From UBA2185 sp964564625 (GTDB lineage: Bacteria; Desulfobacterota; Syntrophia; Syntrophales; UBA2185), in assembly GCA_964564625.1 (NCBI GenBank), contig CAZMBE010000002.1, positions 62,001 to 126,000 of the forward strand: a stretch of 64,000 nt of DNA, in the 5' to 3' direction. Positions 55,879 to 63,978 of the stretch are shown here, one piece after another. A program made the position numbers and the translations under genes. The stretch's first letter is position 1; each line of letters begins with the position of its first letter. The notes under the pieces were generated by a model. The model had not been told where the DNA came from. It worked only from the letters and a program-made list of their open reading frames with translations, and ran no database searches.

Positions 55879-56147
55879 TAACTGAATGGTAAATACCATC
55901 TGTTTTTGAATCATGTCAAGTGTTATATTTGTGAAAAGCATGGTCGGAAGAATTGGATCAGTAGCATAGCCTCCGGTCAAAGGATCTGCCCTGCCCTATT
56001 TGACAGGGACTTTCCTGTAAAAGGTCATATTATGTGATCATGGTCACGGAACATATTATTCACATATGGTTATATAAAATCAAAATAATTCACACGTAAC
56101 CCAAGGGCTTCTGGAGGTGCTTGCAAAGCGTCACTTTTTTCCTCTCG

Positions 56148-56190
56148 AAAATAGGGGCAGTATGAAGCGGCGTGACTGTCCCTATTTTTT
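56148..56190 (+). repeat. AAAATAGGGG-type inverted repeat
   Basis: AAAATAGGGGCAGT (56148-56161) pairs with ACTGTCCCTATTTT (56175-56188) apart from one G-T pair, followed by two more T. Similar AAAATAGGGACAGT palindromes are frequent near IS200/REP-type transposases in deltaproteobacteria. It may also terminate rightward transcription. Confidence 0.55.
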
Positions 56191-56332
56191 ATTTATTCTT
56201 TAGTCCATATTCACTTTTCATAATATATATCCCAACGCGAGAAAGTCATTTGTCCTCCTGTGTATAACTAATGATATACAATCCCATATCTACTATCTCC
56301 ACACCTTTCGTGAGGAAAAGCGAGGTTAAACT

Positions 56333-56458
56333 ATGACAATAGTGGCCAGATCCGGGAATTCATTCTCCCTGCAGCCTTTTAATGATGCTTCAAGGGAGAG
56401 TCATCAAAAAAGCAGAAATATTTTAGAGAATATGGTACAAATGGACTATGACTGGTGA
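56333..56458 (+). CDS. Candidate small protein (41 residues)
   Basis: MTIVARSGNSFSLQPFNDAS to NMVQMDYDW, stop TGA. AGG 9 nt before ATG. Polar, no signal, no family recognised. Composition looks more like coding than chance, but a single genome cannot prove it. Lies 45 nt before the next gene on the same strand. Confidence 0.35.
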   Translation: MTIVARSGNSFSLQPFNDASRESHQKSRNILENMVQMDYDW

Positions 56459-56503
56459 GGCACAATCAGAAATGATTAAGGGCACCTCTTAATCGGAGGA
56501 ATT

Positions 56504-56992
56504 ATGGGTAAGGTTCTTGCGTTCCGGGGAGCTGGAGAAAATTGTACAAACTGCTGGTATTATACTCCCCATCGTAACGATCATTCGGGACATGCTGGTT
56601 CGTCTATCGGATATTGTCGGCATCCTGCTCGTACCAATGACACCACCCTGACTCCCATGTTGATTAAACAACCAGGTCTGACTTGTAATCCTGGTAAATG
56701 GTGTCCCAAGTACGTGCATGTGGATTCACCCGCCATGAAGAAATTGCAGTTTATATCAGGCATTAAATTCGTATTGTTATGTATGCAGCAGCGCCTGAAA
56801 GGTCATACTGCCGATATGGAGAAAGTTGAAGAATACAGGGAATTAGTAGATCAACTGTACCGGGAAAACAAAAAACTCATGACAATCAATCAGTACAAAG
56901 CCGCAAAAAGAGATCCTCAGTATTTTGCATCTTTAATCGACGAGCTTGCTGGATATTATGCACAAAAGAGCAAGAATAGGGGGCTGTCATAA
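56504..56992 (+). CDS. Cys-rich hypothetical protein
   Basis: 162 residues. The N-terminal half has CTNCWYY, GYCRHPAR, TCNPGKWCPKY and several His, a pattern for a metal or Fe-S site; the C-terminal half is helical (MQQRLKGHTADMEKVEEYRELVDQLYRENKKLM). No known family. Good ribosome site (GGAGG) before ATG. No signal peptide. Confidence 0.65.
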   Translation: MGKVLAFRGAGENCTNCWYYTPHRNDHSGHAGSSIGYCRHPARTNDTTLTPMLIKQPGLTCNPGKWCPKYVHVDSPAMKKLQFISGIKFVLLCMQQRLKGHTADMEKVEEYRELVDQLYRENKKLMTINQYKAAKRDPQYFASLIDELAGYYAQKSKNRGLS

Positions 56993-57241
56993 AAAGCAAA
57001 GGTCAATATTGAATTTGGTGTACTATGCCTAAAGGGGTACTCATTTCTTGCAGGCACATCTTTCAGGTTCCCATGACGTAGATCTGCAACAGGAATAGGA
57101 AAGTGGGTCCCCGATACGCGCTCCAATGCCCTCCCTATCATAAAAAAAGACAAAACCCACCCATTTCTATACGTGTTTTTGCCTCGTATTTTATCTATAT
57201 TTTTCTCCTATTGCTTTTTCGTGAGCATGTGATTAGAGAAA

Positions 57242-57703
57242 ATGAGTGATCTGAGTAAACGTCTTTATGGGACTGGCAAAATTTTAAATTTCAGGGGGAA
57301 CGAACGTATGAATGATGAGCTCAGAAATTACCTGCGATTTAGAATGAGCGAGATGACCTTTGCGGGATTCATGAGTGAGGATTCTCACGATATTTTCCAA
57401 TTTGTGCAGATCATCAATATGAGCAGGGGTGGTATGTGCGCATATTATGTTCCCGCGGAGAAGAGTAAGGCTGCAATATCCCATGTCAGCATCTTCGGAC
57501 GGACGGACAGGTTGGTGAGGGTCGAGAATATCCCCTGTAAAATTGTCTACGATATCGACATGCTCTCAGAAGGATGGAGCAAGCTGATGGAAACGCGTTG
57601 TGGGATCCAATTCCTGGTCCAGTGCTCAAGCCAGGAAAACCAGATAACAAACTTTATACGGGATTTTGCCGTCCACCCCTATATGGAATACCGTGTCGTC
57701 TGA
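57242..57703 (+). CDS. PilZ-like domain protein
   Basis: 153 residues. Late PilZ marks are visible: IINMSRGGMCAYYVP (D/N-x-S-x-x-G type) and RCGIQFLVQCSSQENQITNFIRDF near the end; the N-terminal arginine pair region (NERMNDELRNYLRFRMSEM) is plausible but weak. Such proteins often bind cyclic di-GMP. An inner ATG (57308) has a better ribosome site, AGGGGG, and would remove 22 residues. Function unknown. Confidence 0.65.
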   Translation: MSDLSKRLYGTGKILNFRGNERMNDELRNYLRFRMSEMTFAGFMSEDSHDIFQFVQIINMSRGGMCAYYVPAEKSKAAISHVSIFGRTDRLVRVENIPCKIVYDIDMLSEGWSKLMETRCGIQFLVQCSSQENQITNFIRDFAVHPYMEYRVV

Positions 57704-58442
57704 CAGGAGATTGTTTCCTGAAAACAGTGATTGTTGAATCGAACAACCGATATGGATTTCCTTTTTGTACAATTACTGCCCAACTGCAAAAATTTGTCAC
57801 TAAAAAGGAACAGAGCGACTGAGAAATCTTCAATATCAATGAAGAGATTTCTCCCGGAGTTCATCTTGTGCATGCGATGATGTTGAAAAGAGTTCCCTTT
57901 AATTTCCTTTCATTTTCTCAGGTGGACATTATAGGCATTCTTGTATGCCAAAAATCTGAAAGATTCGGGCATGCGTCTGTGAAGTACTTCCAAAAAACCG
58001 ACTGTTCTTATAGAATAAAAAGCATAGAAAGCAGCTCCAATGAATGCCTTTTGAGTTTTATATAGGAGAGTGGTACATATACTATTCATAGTACGGAAGC
58101 GATATACGATCATTTCCCAATACCTGAGGGCAGTCCTGTCCTATTAGACCATTATTAGATCAGTACCAGTCGCCGGTGCTTCTTCGGAAGCATGTGGTGT
58201 GGTTGTCAAAAATAAACTAGAGGAAGATATGAAATTATTCATTTCCGAATGTCCGGCCTTGGAAAAGGTTAAAGTCGAGAAATTCATCCTTCCACATTGG
58301 ATAAGACCTGAAAACCAAGGTACTAATGAGTTGATGTTATTTTGAACACGGTGAAAGGACAGGGAACTCTTAATATTCAACCGACTCGTGAGATTCATGC
58401 CTGATTTCATTGTTCGATGACTCGTAAAGGAGGATAGTTCTC
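57704..58442. other. Gene-poor stretch with one coding-like frame
   Basis: 740 nt without an intact gene. At 58148-58345 an uninterrupted plus frame reads VPVAGASSEACGVVV, EEDMKLFISECPALEKV and ends GTNELMLF, but it begins right after a stop, with no start codon except an internal ATG. It may be the remnant of a gene. No known family. Confidence 0.4.
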
Positions 58443-59033
58443 TTGCGATTAAAAGCATACCTGCTTATTTTCGATGGCCTCGCGGATTGGGAACCTGCGC
58501 TCGCACTGTGTGAGATTAATAAATCAGGGAAATTTTATGTAGTAACAGTCGGATTTTCCGAAAGACCTGCCACCACAATGGGCGGCTACAAGGTCAACCC
58601 TGACGTTACGCTTGACACAATAAATCCCGACGAAACTGCCATTTTCATCATGCCAGGTGGGAATATGTGGGAACAAGGACCGCATGAATATTTGATCAAG
58701 CTCCTCCACCAGTTCCATGCAAAGCGCACTATCATAGCTGCAATCTGCGGAGCAACATTAGAGATTGCAAGGGCAGGACTGATGCATGATATTTGTCACA
58801 CGAGCAATTCCAAGGGGTACCTGAAGGCGATGGTACCAGGTTATAGGGACGACGATTTTTATGTAGACAAACTGGCAATCGCTGACAAGAATCTCATAAC
58901 AGCAAGTGGACTAGGTAGTGTAGAGTTTGCGTGTGAGATTGTCAGGTCGTTGAAGATCTATACAAGCGAAGAAACTCAGGAGCTCTACGAGATGTTCAAA
59001 CACGGTGTAATCCCGGCTCGTTATGTCATCTGA
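58443..59033 (+). CDS. DJ-1/PfpI family protein
   Basis: 196 residues. Elbow AAICGATLEIARAGL carries the nucleophile Cys; IFIMPGGNMWEQGP supplies the Gly-rich turn. N-terminal KAYLLIFDGLADWEPALAL has the usual Glu before the Cys pocket. The family covers glyoxalase, deglycase and amidase-like activities; which one cannot be told. Start is TTG 58443, with AAAGGAGG 9 nt upstream. Confidence 0.87.
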   Translation: MRLKAYLLIFDGLADWEPALALCEINKSGKFYVVTVGFSERPATTMGGYKVNPDVTLDTINPDETAIFIMPGGNMWEQGPHEYLIKLLHQFHAKRTIIAAICGATLEIARAGLMHDICHTSNSKGYLKAMVPGYRDDDFYVDKLAIADKNLITASGLGSVEFACEIVRSLKIYTSEETQELYEMFKHGVIPARYVI

Positions 59034-59331
59034 CATGTGCCTTCTTGCTGCCTCGCACGTTGCTGATGCGCGGAGATAGGCAGAGGGAGATGTTGATGGA
59101 CGTGTTGAGATCCTCTGTAGTCTTGGGAGTGAAGTTCGGCACCATGACTTTGTAGCTTGTACGCAGCGGTATTTTCACGGTCCGTGGGAACTTTAAGAAT
59201 CCGCGAAGGATGTGAGTTTAGCAGGATCATCCTCGACAGTGGTCACGCTTAAATGAAAAGAATGATTGCCCAGCAAGGCAACGCAGCTGAGTCGCTGCAC
59301 TTGCGGCTGATTTCCAGGGTATAATATACCT

Positions 59332-59997
59332 ATGAATAGACTAATTGGATACCTTCTCGCATTGTTATTTCTCATTTTCCCTATATCTGGGGAAGGGGTG
59401 GAGATGCCCAATGGGCAACCAACTCAAATCAGGACCAAAGTGAGATATGATTCAAAGATATCTGACTCATTTTTTGCGGCTGCAAAGTGGAGCTACCCAT
59501 GGTGGATCATCCAGCATGAGGACGGACATATTGAGAATACGATGGTAGGTACGACCGATAAAAAAGAACTTCCAAAACTGAAACACACCGCCAAATGTTT
59601 TACCTCTCACCAGGGAGAACACTGGATCAGGTTCTGCAATGCCGCATTGAATGCTGATGGCGATCTTGAGTTATTCATACATGATGAGTCCGCCTCATAC
59701 TGGGATAACTTGAGAATACTAGTTAAAGACGGTGAATTCACTTCACAATACTGGACGGCATATCCCGGAGACAAAGGAGATGAAGGACTGATCTGGACCA
59801 CTACAAGCCAAAGCCTGGTACTGAATAAGCGGAATTACCGCAAGGGGCACGAGGTAAGAGGAAGAATTAAGTTTACATGCCTTCAGGAAGTAACCAATGT
59901 AAAATATAATGGGCGATTTCCACGCTCAATAACCATTCAAGGTGTATTTCAAACAGAAGTGGAGCAGCCAATCAAAGGAAAGATGGTCGGGATGTGA
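59332..59997 (+). CDS. Secreted hypothetical protein
   Basis: 221 residues. Signal peptide (LIGYLLALLFLIFPISGEG). Mature part is Trp-rich and beta-like (FFAAAKWSYPWWIIQHEDGH, GEHWIRFCNAALNADGDLELFIHD, LVKDGEFTSQYWTAYPGDKG, IKFTCLQEVTNVKY). Periplasmic or secreted; no family recognised. A TATAAT lies only 6 nt before ATG, so the message may be almost leaderless, but no good -35 is seen. Confidence 0.65.
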   Translation: MNRLIGYLLALLFLIFPISGEGVEMPNGQPTQIRTKVRYDSKISDSFFAAAKWSYPWWIIQHEDGHIENTMVGTTDKKELPKLKHTAKCFTSHQGEHWIRFCNAALNADGDLELFIHDESASYWDNLRILVKDGEFTSQYWTAYPGDKGDEGLIWTTTSQSLVLNKRNYRKGHEVRGRIKFTCLQEVTNVKYNGRFPRSITIQGVFQTEVEQPIKGKMVGM

Positions 59998-60203
59998 AAG
60001 CGGCAATCTTGTGTATTCCTATATCATGTTTGATGTGTGTCGTGGAGGTTGGGTCTATAACTCTAAAAAAAGTAACATATTGTTCGCCACTACCGTGTGG
60101 ATCATACATTATACATAGTGGCCTTTTTGCATGGAGCAAAGAAAAATCTATTTCCAATTTTGAAGCTTCTGGATCGCTCTCTATCTCACATTTCGTATCC
60201 TAA
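59994..60203 (+). CDS. Candidate small exported protein, coupled to the gene before
   Basis: 69 residues from GTG 59994 (KAAILCIPISCLMCVVEVGS, signal-like), overlapping the previous stop by 4 nt (GTGA). No homology recognised. The frame ends at 60203 and a different frame (to 60345) continues in similar style, so a frameshift is possible. Could be a chance frame. Confidence 0.3.
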   Translation: MKAAILCIPISCLMCVVEVGSITLKKVTYCSPLPCGSYIIHSGLFAWSKEKSISNFEASGSLSISHFVS

Positions 60204-60886
60204 AGTATCGAAACGCGCATACCACCGACTTCCCTCCAAGGTGATTTTCACTAGCGATTCTAATAAATTTCCGGGTTGTGTTCATAATCAGGTTTACGCC
60301 ACCGGATTGCTACAATGGATGATGGAATTCTCATATCCGAAATGAAACAGTACAATTTCACAATAATAGTTTTACGCAACGTCAATCAAGTATGGAGGAT
60401 AGTGGTGAGAAATTTTTTTAGTCGGTGAAAATCACCGATTTTTGCCGATAACACGGGAAAGATATACCCGATGCGGTAGCGATCGCATGCGTCGAATCTC
60501 ATGTAACCATTTGCAATAAAATTTAATTTTGCCTCAATGTGTGATTGAGATTCATTTGGTATAGTAATTGCTGTATGTTCAAAGCAAAAAGCCGCATATC
60601 TCCGGAATAAAATTGTAAAAAATAGGGGAGGTGATCATACGGAAAGGATATTATTAGTAATGCAATGGGTGGATTTTCTTTTAAAGCTTTTTAAGGACCG
60701 AATGTTCATAAGAAAAGAGGTAGTGTGTTTCGTGCCGATTACCAAAGGAGAGACGAGACGGAGTCTACGCTGAATGAGATAATGATCATTTCCGGCGTTA
60801 TGTATGTGCAACAGCTTAGTCTTTTGCGCTGATTACGGATGCACAGTTTTTCACTATTCCCGGATTCCCTCTACGCATGCTTATGA

Positions 60887-60918
60887 AATGGGGCAAAGGA
60901 TTACTCCTTTGCCCCATT
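60887..60918. repeat. 14-bp perfect hairpin with 4-nt loop
   Basis: AATGGGGCAAAGGA (60887-60900), loop TTAC, then TCCTTTGCCCCATT (60905-60918). No T-run follows on either strand. Not next to a gene end. Confidence 0.7.
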
Positions 60919-61343
60919 GAATTTAACGAATGAATGAACTGCTGCGAATGAACATGAAGCAGATTATTGTTTCTGAAATTTTTCACTGCTTCATCCTTTG
61001 TTGCGAAACAGCGCCCACCTTTTTCTTTGCATACAGCAAGTGTGGTCTCAGCATCTTACCTGTTGCCATGATAATTTACTGTATATTGATTGATAGGAAA
61101 CAGTAAGTTTCGAATCGTTCAAATGAGTAATCATCTTTTGTGTAGAGGGGTTTTCCCCGACTTCCGTGGAGTGCTGATTATGCTTCACCACAGATACGGA
61201 ACCTTTGTTAGTTGTTTTGAATGGGGTTTCTAATAGGATAATTTCCGTGATGTGTGTCCGCTTATAGACAGAATATGGGATAAGAAAAAGAGCAGTGTAA
61301 AATAAAGCGAGCGAATGGGGAACATTGTTATTCTTTGTGGATT

Positions 61344-61370
61344 GAAAATTCTCCGCAGGTTGCTGCGGAG
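61344..61370 (-). terminator. Terminator of the selenoprotein gene
   Basis: CTCCGCAG (61351-61358) pairs with CTGCGGAG (61363-61370), loop of four, followed on the minus strand by AATTTTC. It lies about 33 nt after the stop of the DUF4124-glutaredoxin gene. Confidence 0.6.
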
Positions 61371-61402
61371 AGCTTCAATTTCTCAATGCGCATTGTTACA
61401 AT

Positions 61403-61897
61403 CTATTGCAATCGCTCTTCAATGCGCCGTGGATTGAATCCTGAAATCACTTCACCATCAATGACAATGACGGGTACTGCTCTCCGTCCTGTGGTGCGGA
61501 ATATTTCCTCTGCTTGCTTTCGATGTGTGTTGACATCGATTTCCTGATAAAATACTCCTTTTTGCGAAAGAAACTCTTTCGCCTGGCGGCAGTATGGTCA
61601 AGTCGAGTTCGTGTAAATAGTGACCTCCTTTTGCCGAACTGCAGGAGCATGCGCGCCTGTCGTTTTCTTTTCTGTTACGGTCGCCGGCTCTTCCGGGGCA
61701 TAGGTGCTTTTTACTTCACCCTGGTGAACGGAAGCATCCGGAGGGGTATCGGATAAATAGACGTTTCCGTCCCTGTCCTTCCACTGATAAAGATCTCCAG
61801 CCTGAGCGTGAGAAATAAAGGTTAGATTTATTGCGATAACAAATACTAGCGGGCAAGTCGAGATTCCCACAATCATGCGAAAAAATTTTAGGTCCAT
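61403..61897 (-). CDS. DUF4124-glutaredoxin selenoprotein (in-frame UGA)
   Basis: Read through the TGA at 61598-61600, the frame gives a 164-residue protein. From ATG 61897 (AGAGGAG 7 nt upstream): signal peptide (IVGISTCPLVFVIAINLTF), DUF4124 unit (DLYQWKDRDGNVYLSDTPPD, about 34-53), a Pro/Ala/Lys linker, and a glutaredoxin domain: EVTIYTNST-U-PYCRQAKEF, with Sec at residue 100 and Cys at 103, then VFYQEIDVN, RRAVPVIVIDGEVISGFNP and stop at 61403. In Cys homologues the UGA position is the first Cys of CPYC. The redox domain after UGA is fully intact, which argues against decay. Probably a periplasmic thiol-disulphide or reductase protein. Alternative: a recent TGC-to-TGA mutation. Confidence 0.75.
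61564..61582 (-). promoter_or_regulatory. Candidate bacterial SECIS stem-loop
   Basis: Just after the UGA, the message can fold GCGAAAGA/UCUUUCGC (8 bp, loop GUU; or 7 bp with a 5-nt loop AGUUU). The loop is about 24 nt past the UGA, within the range known for bacterial SECIS elements, and contains a G near its 5' side as SelB-bound loops do. It lies inside the coding region, as in other bacterial selenoprotein genes. Confidence 0.65.
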
Positions 61898-62330
61898 GCG
61901 TTTCTCTCCTCTGAGATTGTTTATTTCACATATTGTTTTAAAAAGACTATACACACAGTATGCCATATCGTAAATTCGCCTTCTTATCGAAGGAAGGGAG
62001 ATATCTTTTTAGTTCTCATATGCATATAGAGTTCTTGCTGTATTTTAAATGAACGCAGTATGTATGTACGTATGAAATCATGCAAGTAATTAAACTTTCC
62101 GAACCCGAATAAGGAGTTGAATATACCTTAGAAGGATCACTGCAATAGCGTGCAGACGGCAACCATGGCGATAAAATGGCCCAAGGCTTTTCTTGAGGGT
62201 TTCCATCTGGATAAGTTCGCCGATGTGGAGGAAATAAAGACTGTACAGAGATATTGGCATGGTAGTCTTTCCAAAAAATCCATCAAAGCAGGTCATGAGT
62301 AGCTGAAATGTCGATTCCAGTTCCAAGAGG

Positions 62331-62363
62331 GGAAGTATTCCCCAGGGAGAGGGGAATACTTCC
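62331..62363. repeat. 13-bp perfect hairpin
   Basis: GGAAGTATTCCCC (62331-62343), loop AGGGAGA, then GGGGAATACTTCC (62351-62363). No T-run on either strand. Confidence 0.7.
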
Positions 62364-62495
62364 TCAGCAGGGCAGAAATATTTTTCGGCATCATTTTAGA
62401 AAGATGCTGTTATTACATAGTCATACACATTTTCTGTTCTGGAATATATTTTGCAGCAGTTTCTTTTCCATGAGCACGAGAATGTAATAAAAATC

Positions 62496-62524
62496 TTGAC
62501 GTTAGGCACACGGTTAAGTATAAT
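62496..62524 (+). promoter_or_regulatory. Sigma70-type promoter
   Basis: TTGACG (62496-62501), 17-nt spacer, TATAAT (62519-62524). The only sizeable genes downstream are the small frame at 62787 and the secreted gene at 63091. Confidence 0.6.
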
Positions 62525-62786
62525 CAAACCATAATTAATCTCCGCATCAAGCTGAATCCTGTATGAGAAACGGATATAAGGAGGCGGCGTCGAAAAAAGT
62601 ATTCAAGAAATTAACCCCCACTATGCACATCAGAAAGAATAAACGTAATAGGTATAGTACAGATGCTCTGATACAGATGACGTGATATGCGAACAGTTTT
62701 TTCAAGAAATGGCTGTGTATACTAATAATATTGACAATATTTTTATAGTATAGACAATTAAGGAATACATTACGATACGCTACAGG

Positions 62787-62948
62787 GTGCCTCTCACGAT
62801 TGTCTTATTATTTTTCCTTGTGGGAATAGCTATTGCCCTTTCTGCAACCGAAGAGAGGATACCACCTCCGGGAACCTCTCATTTCAAGTATAGAGAGCCG
62901 AAAGCTCCACCGAATATTTTGACTTTAATGATAGGAGGGTTTTCTAAT
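62787..62948 (+). CDS. Candidate small exported protein (53 residues)
   Basis: From GTG 62787: PLTIVLLFFLVGIAIALSA is a clear export signal, then EERIPPPGTSHFKYREPKA, ending MIGGFF and stop TAA at 62946. No good start signal is seen, although AAGGA is 25 nt upstream. The signal and the Pro-rich mature part suggest a real small envelope protein. It lies after the promoter at 62496 and before the secreted gene at 63091. Confidence 0.35.
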
Positions 62949-63090
62949 ACATTTAATTGAAAGAAAATACCAGTCGATTTAAATTCTATATGAGGAAGGG
63001 GGTGAGACTGTTATTGGTTCTTTCGAGAACTTGTAGCTTATTAGAATCAATTTTACGATAACCTATGTAGTATATAAAAGGAGGTAGATT

Positions 63091-63978
63091 ATGAAAAAAA
63101 AGGCAGTTGGAGTAATGATCTGTTTATTTTCTCTGTTTATTGTCACCACGGCTTTCGCAAGCCTCGCGCAATTTGCAGGCGACTGGGAAAATGTTAACCC
63201 GAATACAAGAGGTGTCACCGCCCTAAAGATCACTGTGAGCGGAACAAACGTCAAAGTCCATGCATGGGGTCAATGTCATCCCACTGATTGTGATTGGGGG
63301 AATATGCAGGCATATGCATACGGGCCAAATGTAAGCAGCAACCTCGCAGCAACTGCACAGGCGGTCTCAGTTGTTCATAAGGAAAGTTTCGCAGAGAGAT
63401 TGATGATATTACGTTCTTCGGGGACTCAACTCCAGGCGGCGACCTATACGCGATTCACCGATACGAGTGGTCGGACAGCCTATGCGGATGTGGAAACGTT
63501 TAAACGTAAAGTTACTCCACCCCTGAGTGAGGATTGTGTTTCCTTTAACCCTGACACAGCAACAGTTAAAAAGATCAATAATAGCTGGAAAATCGTAGAC
63601 GGCAGTCACTGGATGTTTGATTTCAAAAATAATCAGGCTGCGGCGGTCAAGTCATTAGCGGTCATCAAGTTTTACAAGATGAACCGCTCCTGCTTTGTCG
63701 GGCGTCCGGATCCTTCCTTTACTTATCTCTTGGTCGGGAACAACGCTCCTGTCGGCAATATGAGCGGCCAGGATTGTATCACATTTAATCCAAATGCCAT
63801 CGAGGTGAAGGAAGTTGGCGGTCGCTGGAAGATTGTACAAGGAAATATGTGGATGTATGATTTTGAAAACAAGAAAGCCGAAGCATATCAGGCTTTCAAC
63901 ATAATCAAGAAGTACGGCTTCACCAATCAGTGCTTCGTGGCAAGACCGAATCCGCCTTTCCACTATCTGCACAAATAA
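63091..63978 (+). CDS. Secreted protein with two copies of a Cys-containing repeat
   Basis: 295 residues, AGGAGG before ATG, signal peptide (VGVMICLFSLFIVTTAFA). First part: GDWENVNPNTRGVTALKIT and VHAWGQCHPTDCDWG. Then two homologous units of about 70 residues: EDCVSFNPDTATVKKIN, HWMFDFKNNQAAA, SCFVGRPDPSFTYL and QDCITFNPNAIEVKEVG, MWMYDFENKKAEA, QCFVARPNPPFHYL. Each unit has two Cys, probably a disulphide. Extracellular or periplasmic; function unknown. Confidence 0.8.
   Translation: MKKKAVGVMICLFSLFIVTTAFASLAQFAGDWENVNPNTRGVTALKITVSGTNVKVHAWGQCHPTDCDWGNMQAYAYGPNVSSNLAATAQAVSVVHKESFAERLMILRSSGTQLQAATYTRFTDTSGRTAYADVETFKRKVTPPLSEDCVSFNPDTATVKKINNSWKIVDGSHWMFDFKNNQAAAVKSLAVIKFYKMNRSCFVGRPDPSFTYLLVGNNAPVGNMSGQDCITFNPNAIEVKEVGGRWKIVQGNMWMYDFENKKAEAYQAFNIIKKYGFTNQCFVARPNPPFHYLHK

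Larger units (their letters stand above)
55833..56332. other. Upstream region of the efflux operon
   Basis: 500 nt without a gene. It holds the TetR operator near the operon start and a hairpin/repeat at 56148-56190. The rest is AT-rich. Confidence 0.5.
60204..61402. other. Gene-poor stretch with hairpins
   Basis: About 1.2 kb without an intact gene. It has the 14-bp hairpin at 60887-60918, a leftward frame at 60816-61055 that looks coding but lacks a start, and the terminator of the selenoprotein gene at 61344-61370. Nothing else is recognised. Confidence 0.5.
61898..62786. other. Gene-poor stretch with promoter and hairpin
   Basis: No recognised gene. It has a 13-bp hairpin at 62331-62363 and a consensus promoter at 62496-62524. 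A 40-codon basic frame (ATG 62562) lies downstream of the promoter without a ribosome site. Confidence 0.45.

Noticed and set aside
61447..61650. Minus-strand 67-codon frame
   Set aside because: It is a shadow in another frame over the glutaredoxin half of the selenoprotein gene.
62090..62326. 78-codon minus frame
   Set aside because: No ribosome site, no family; probably chance.
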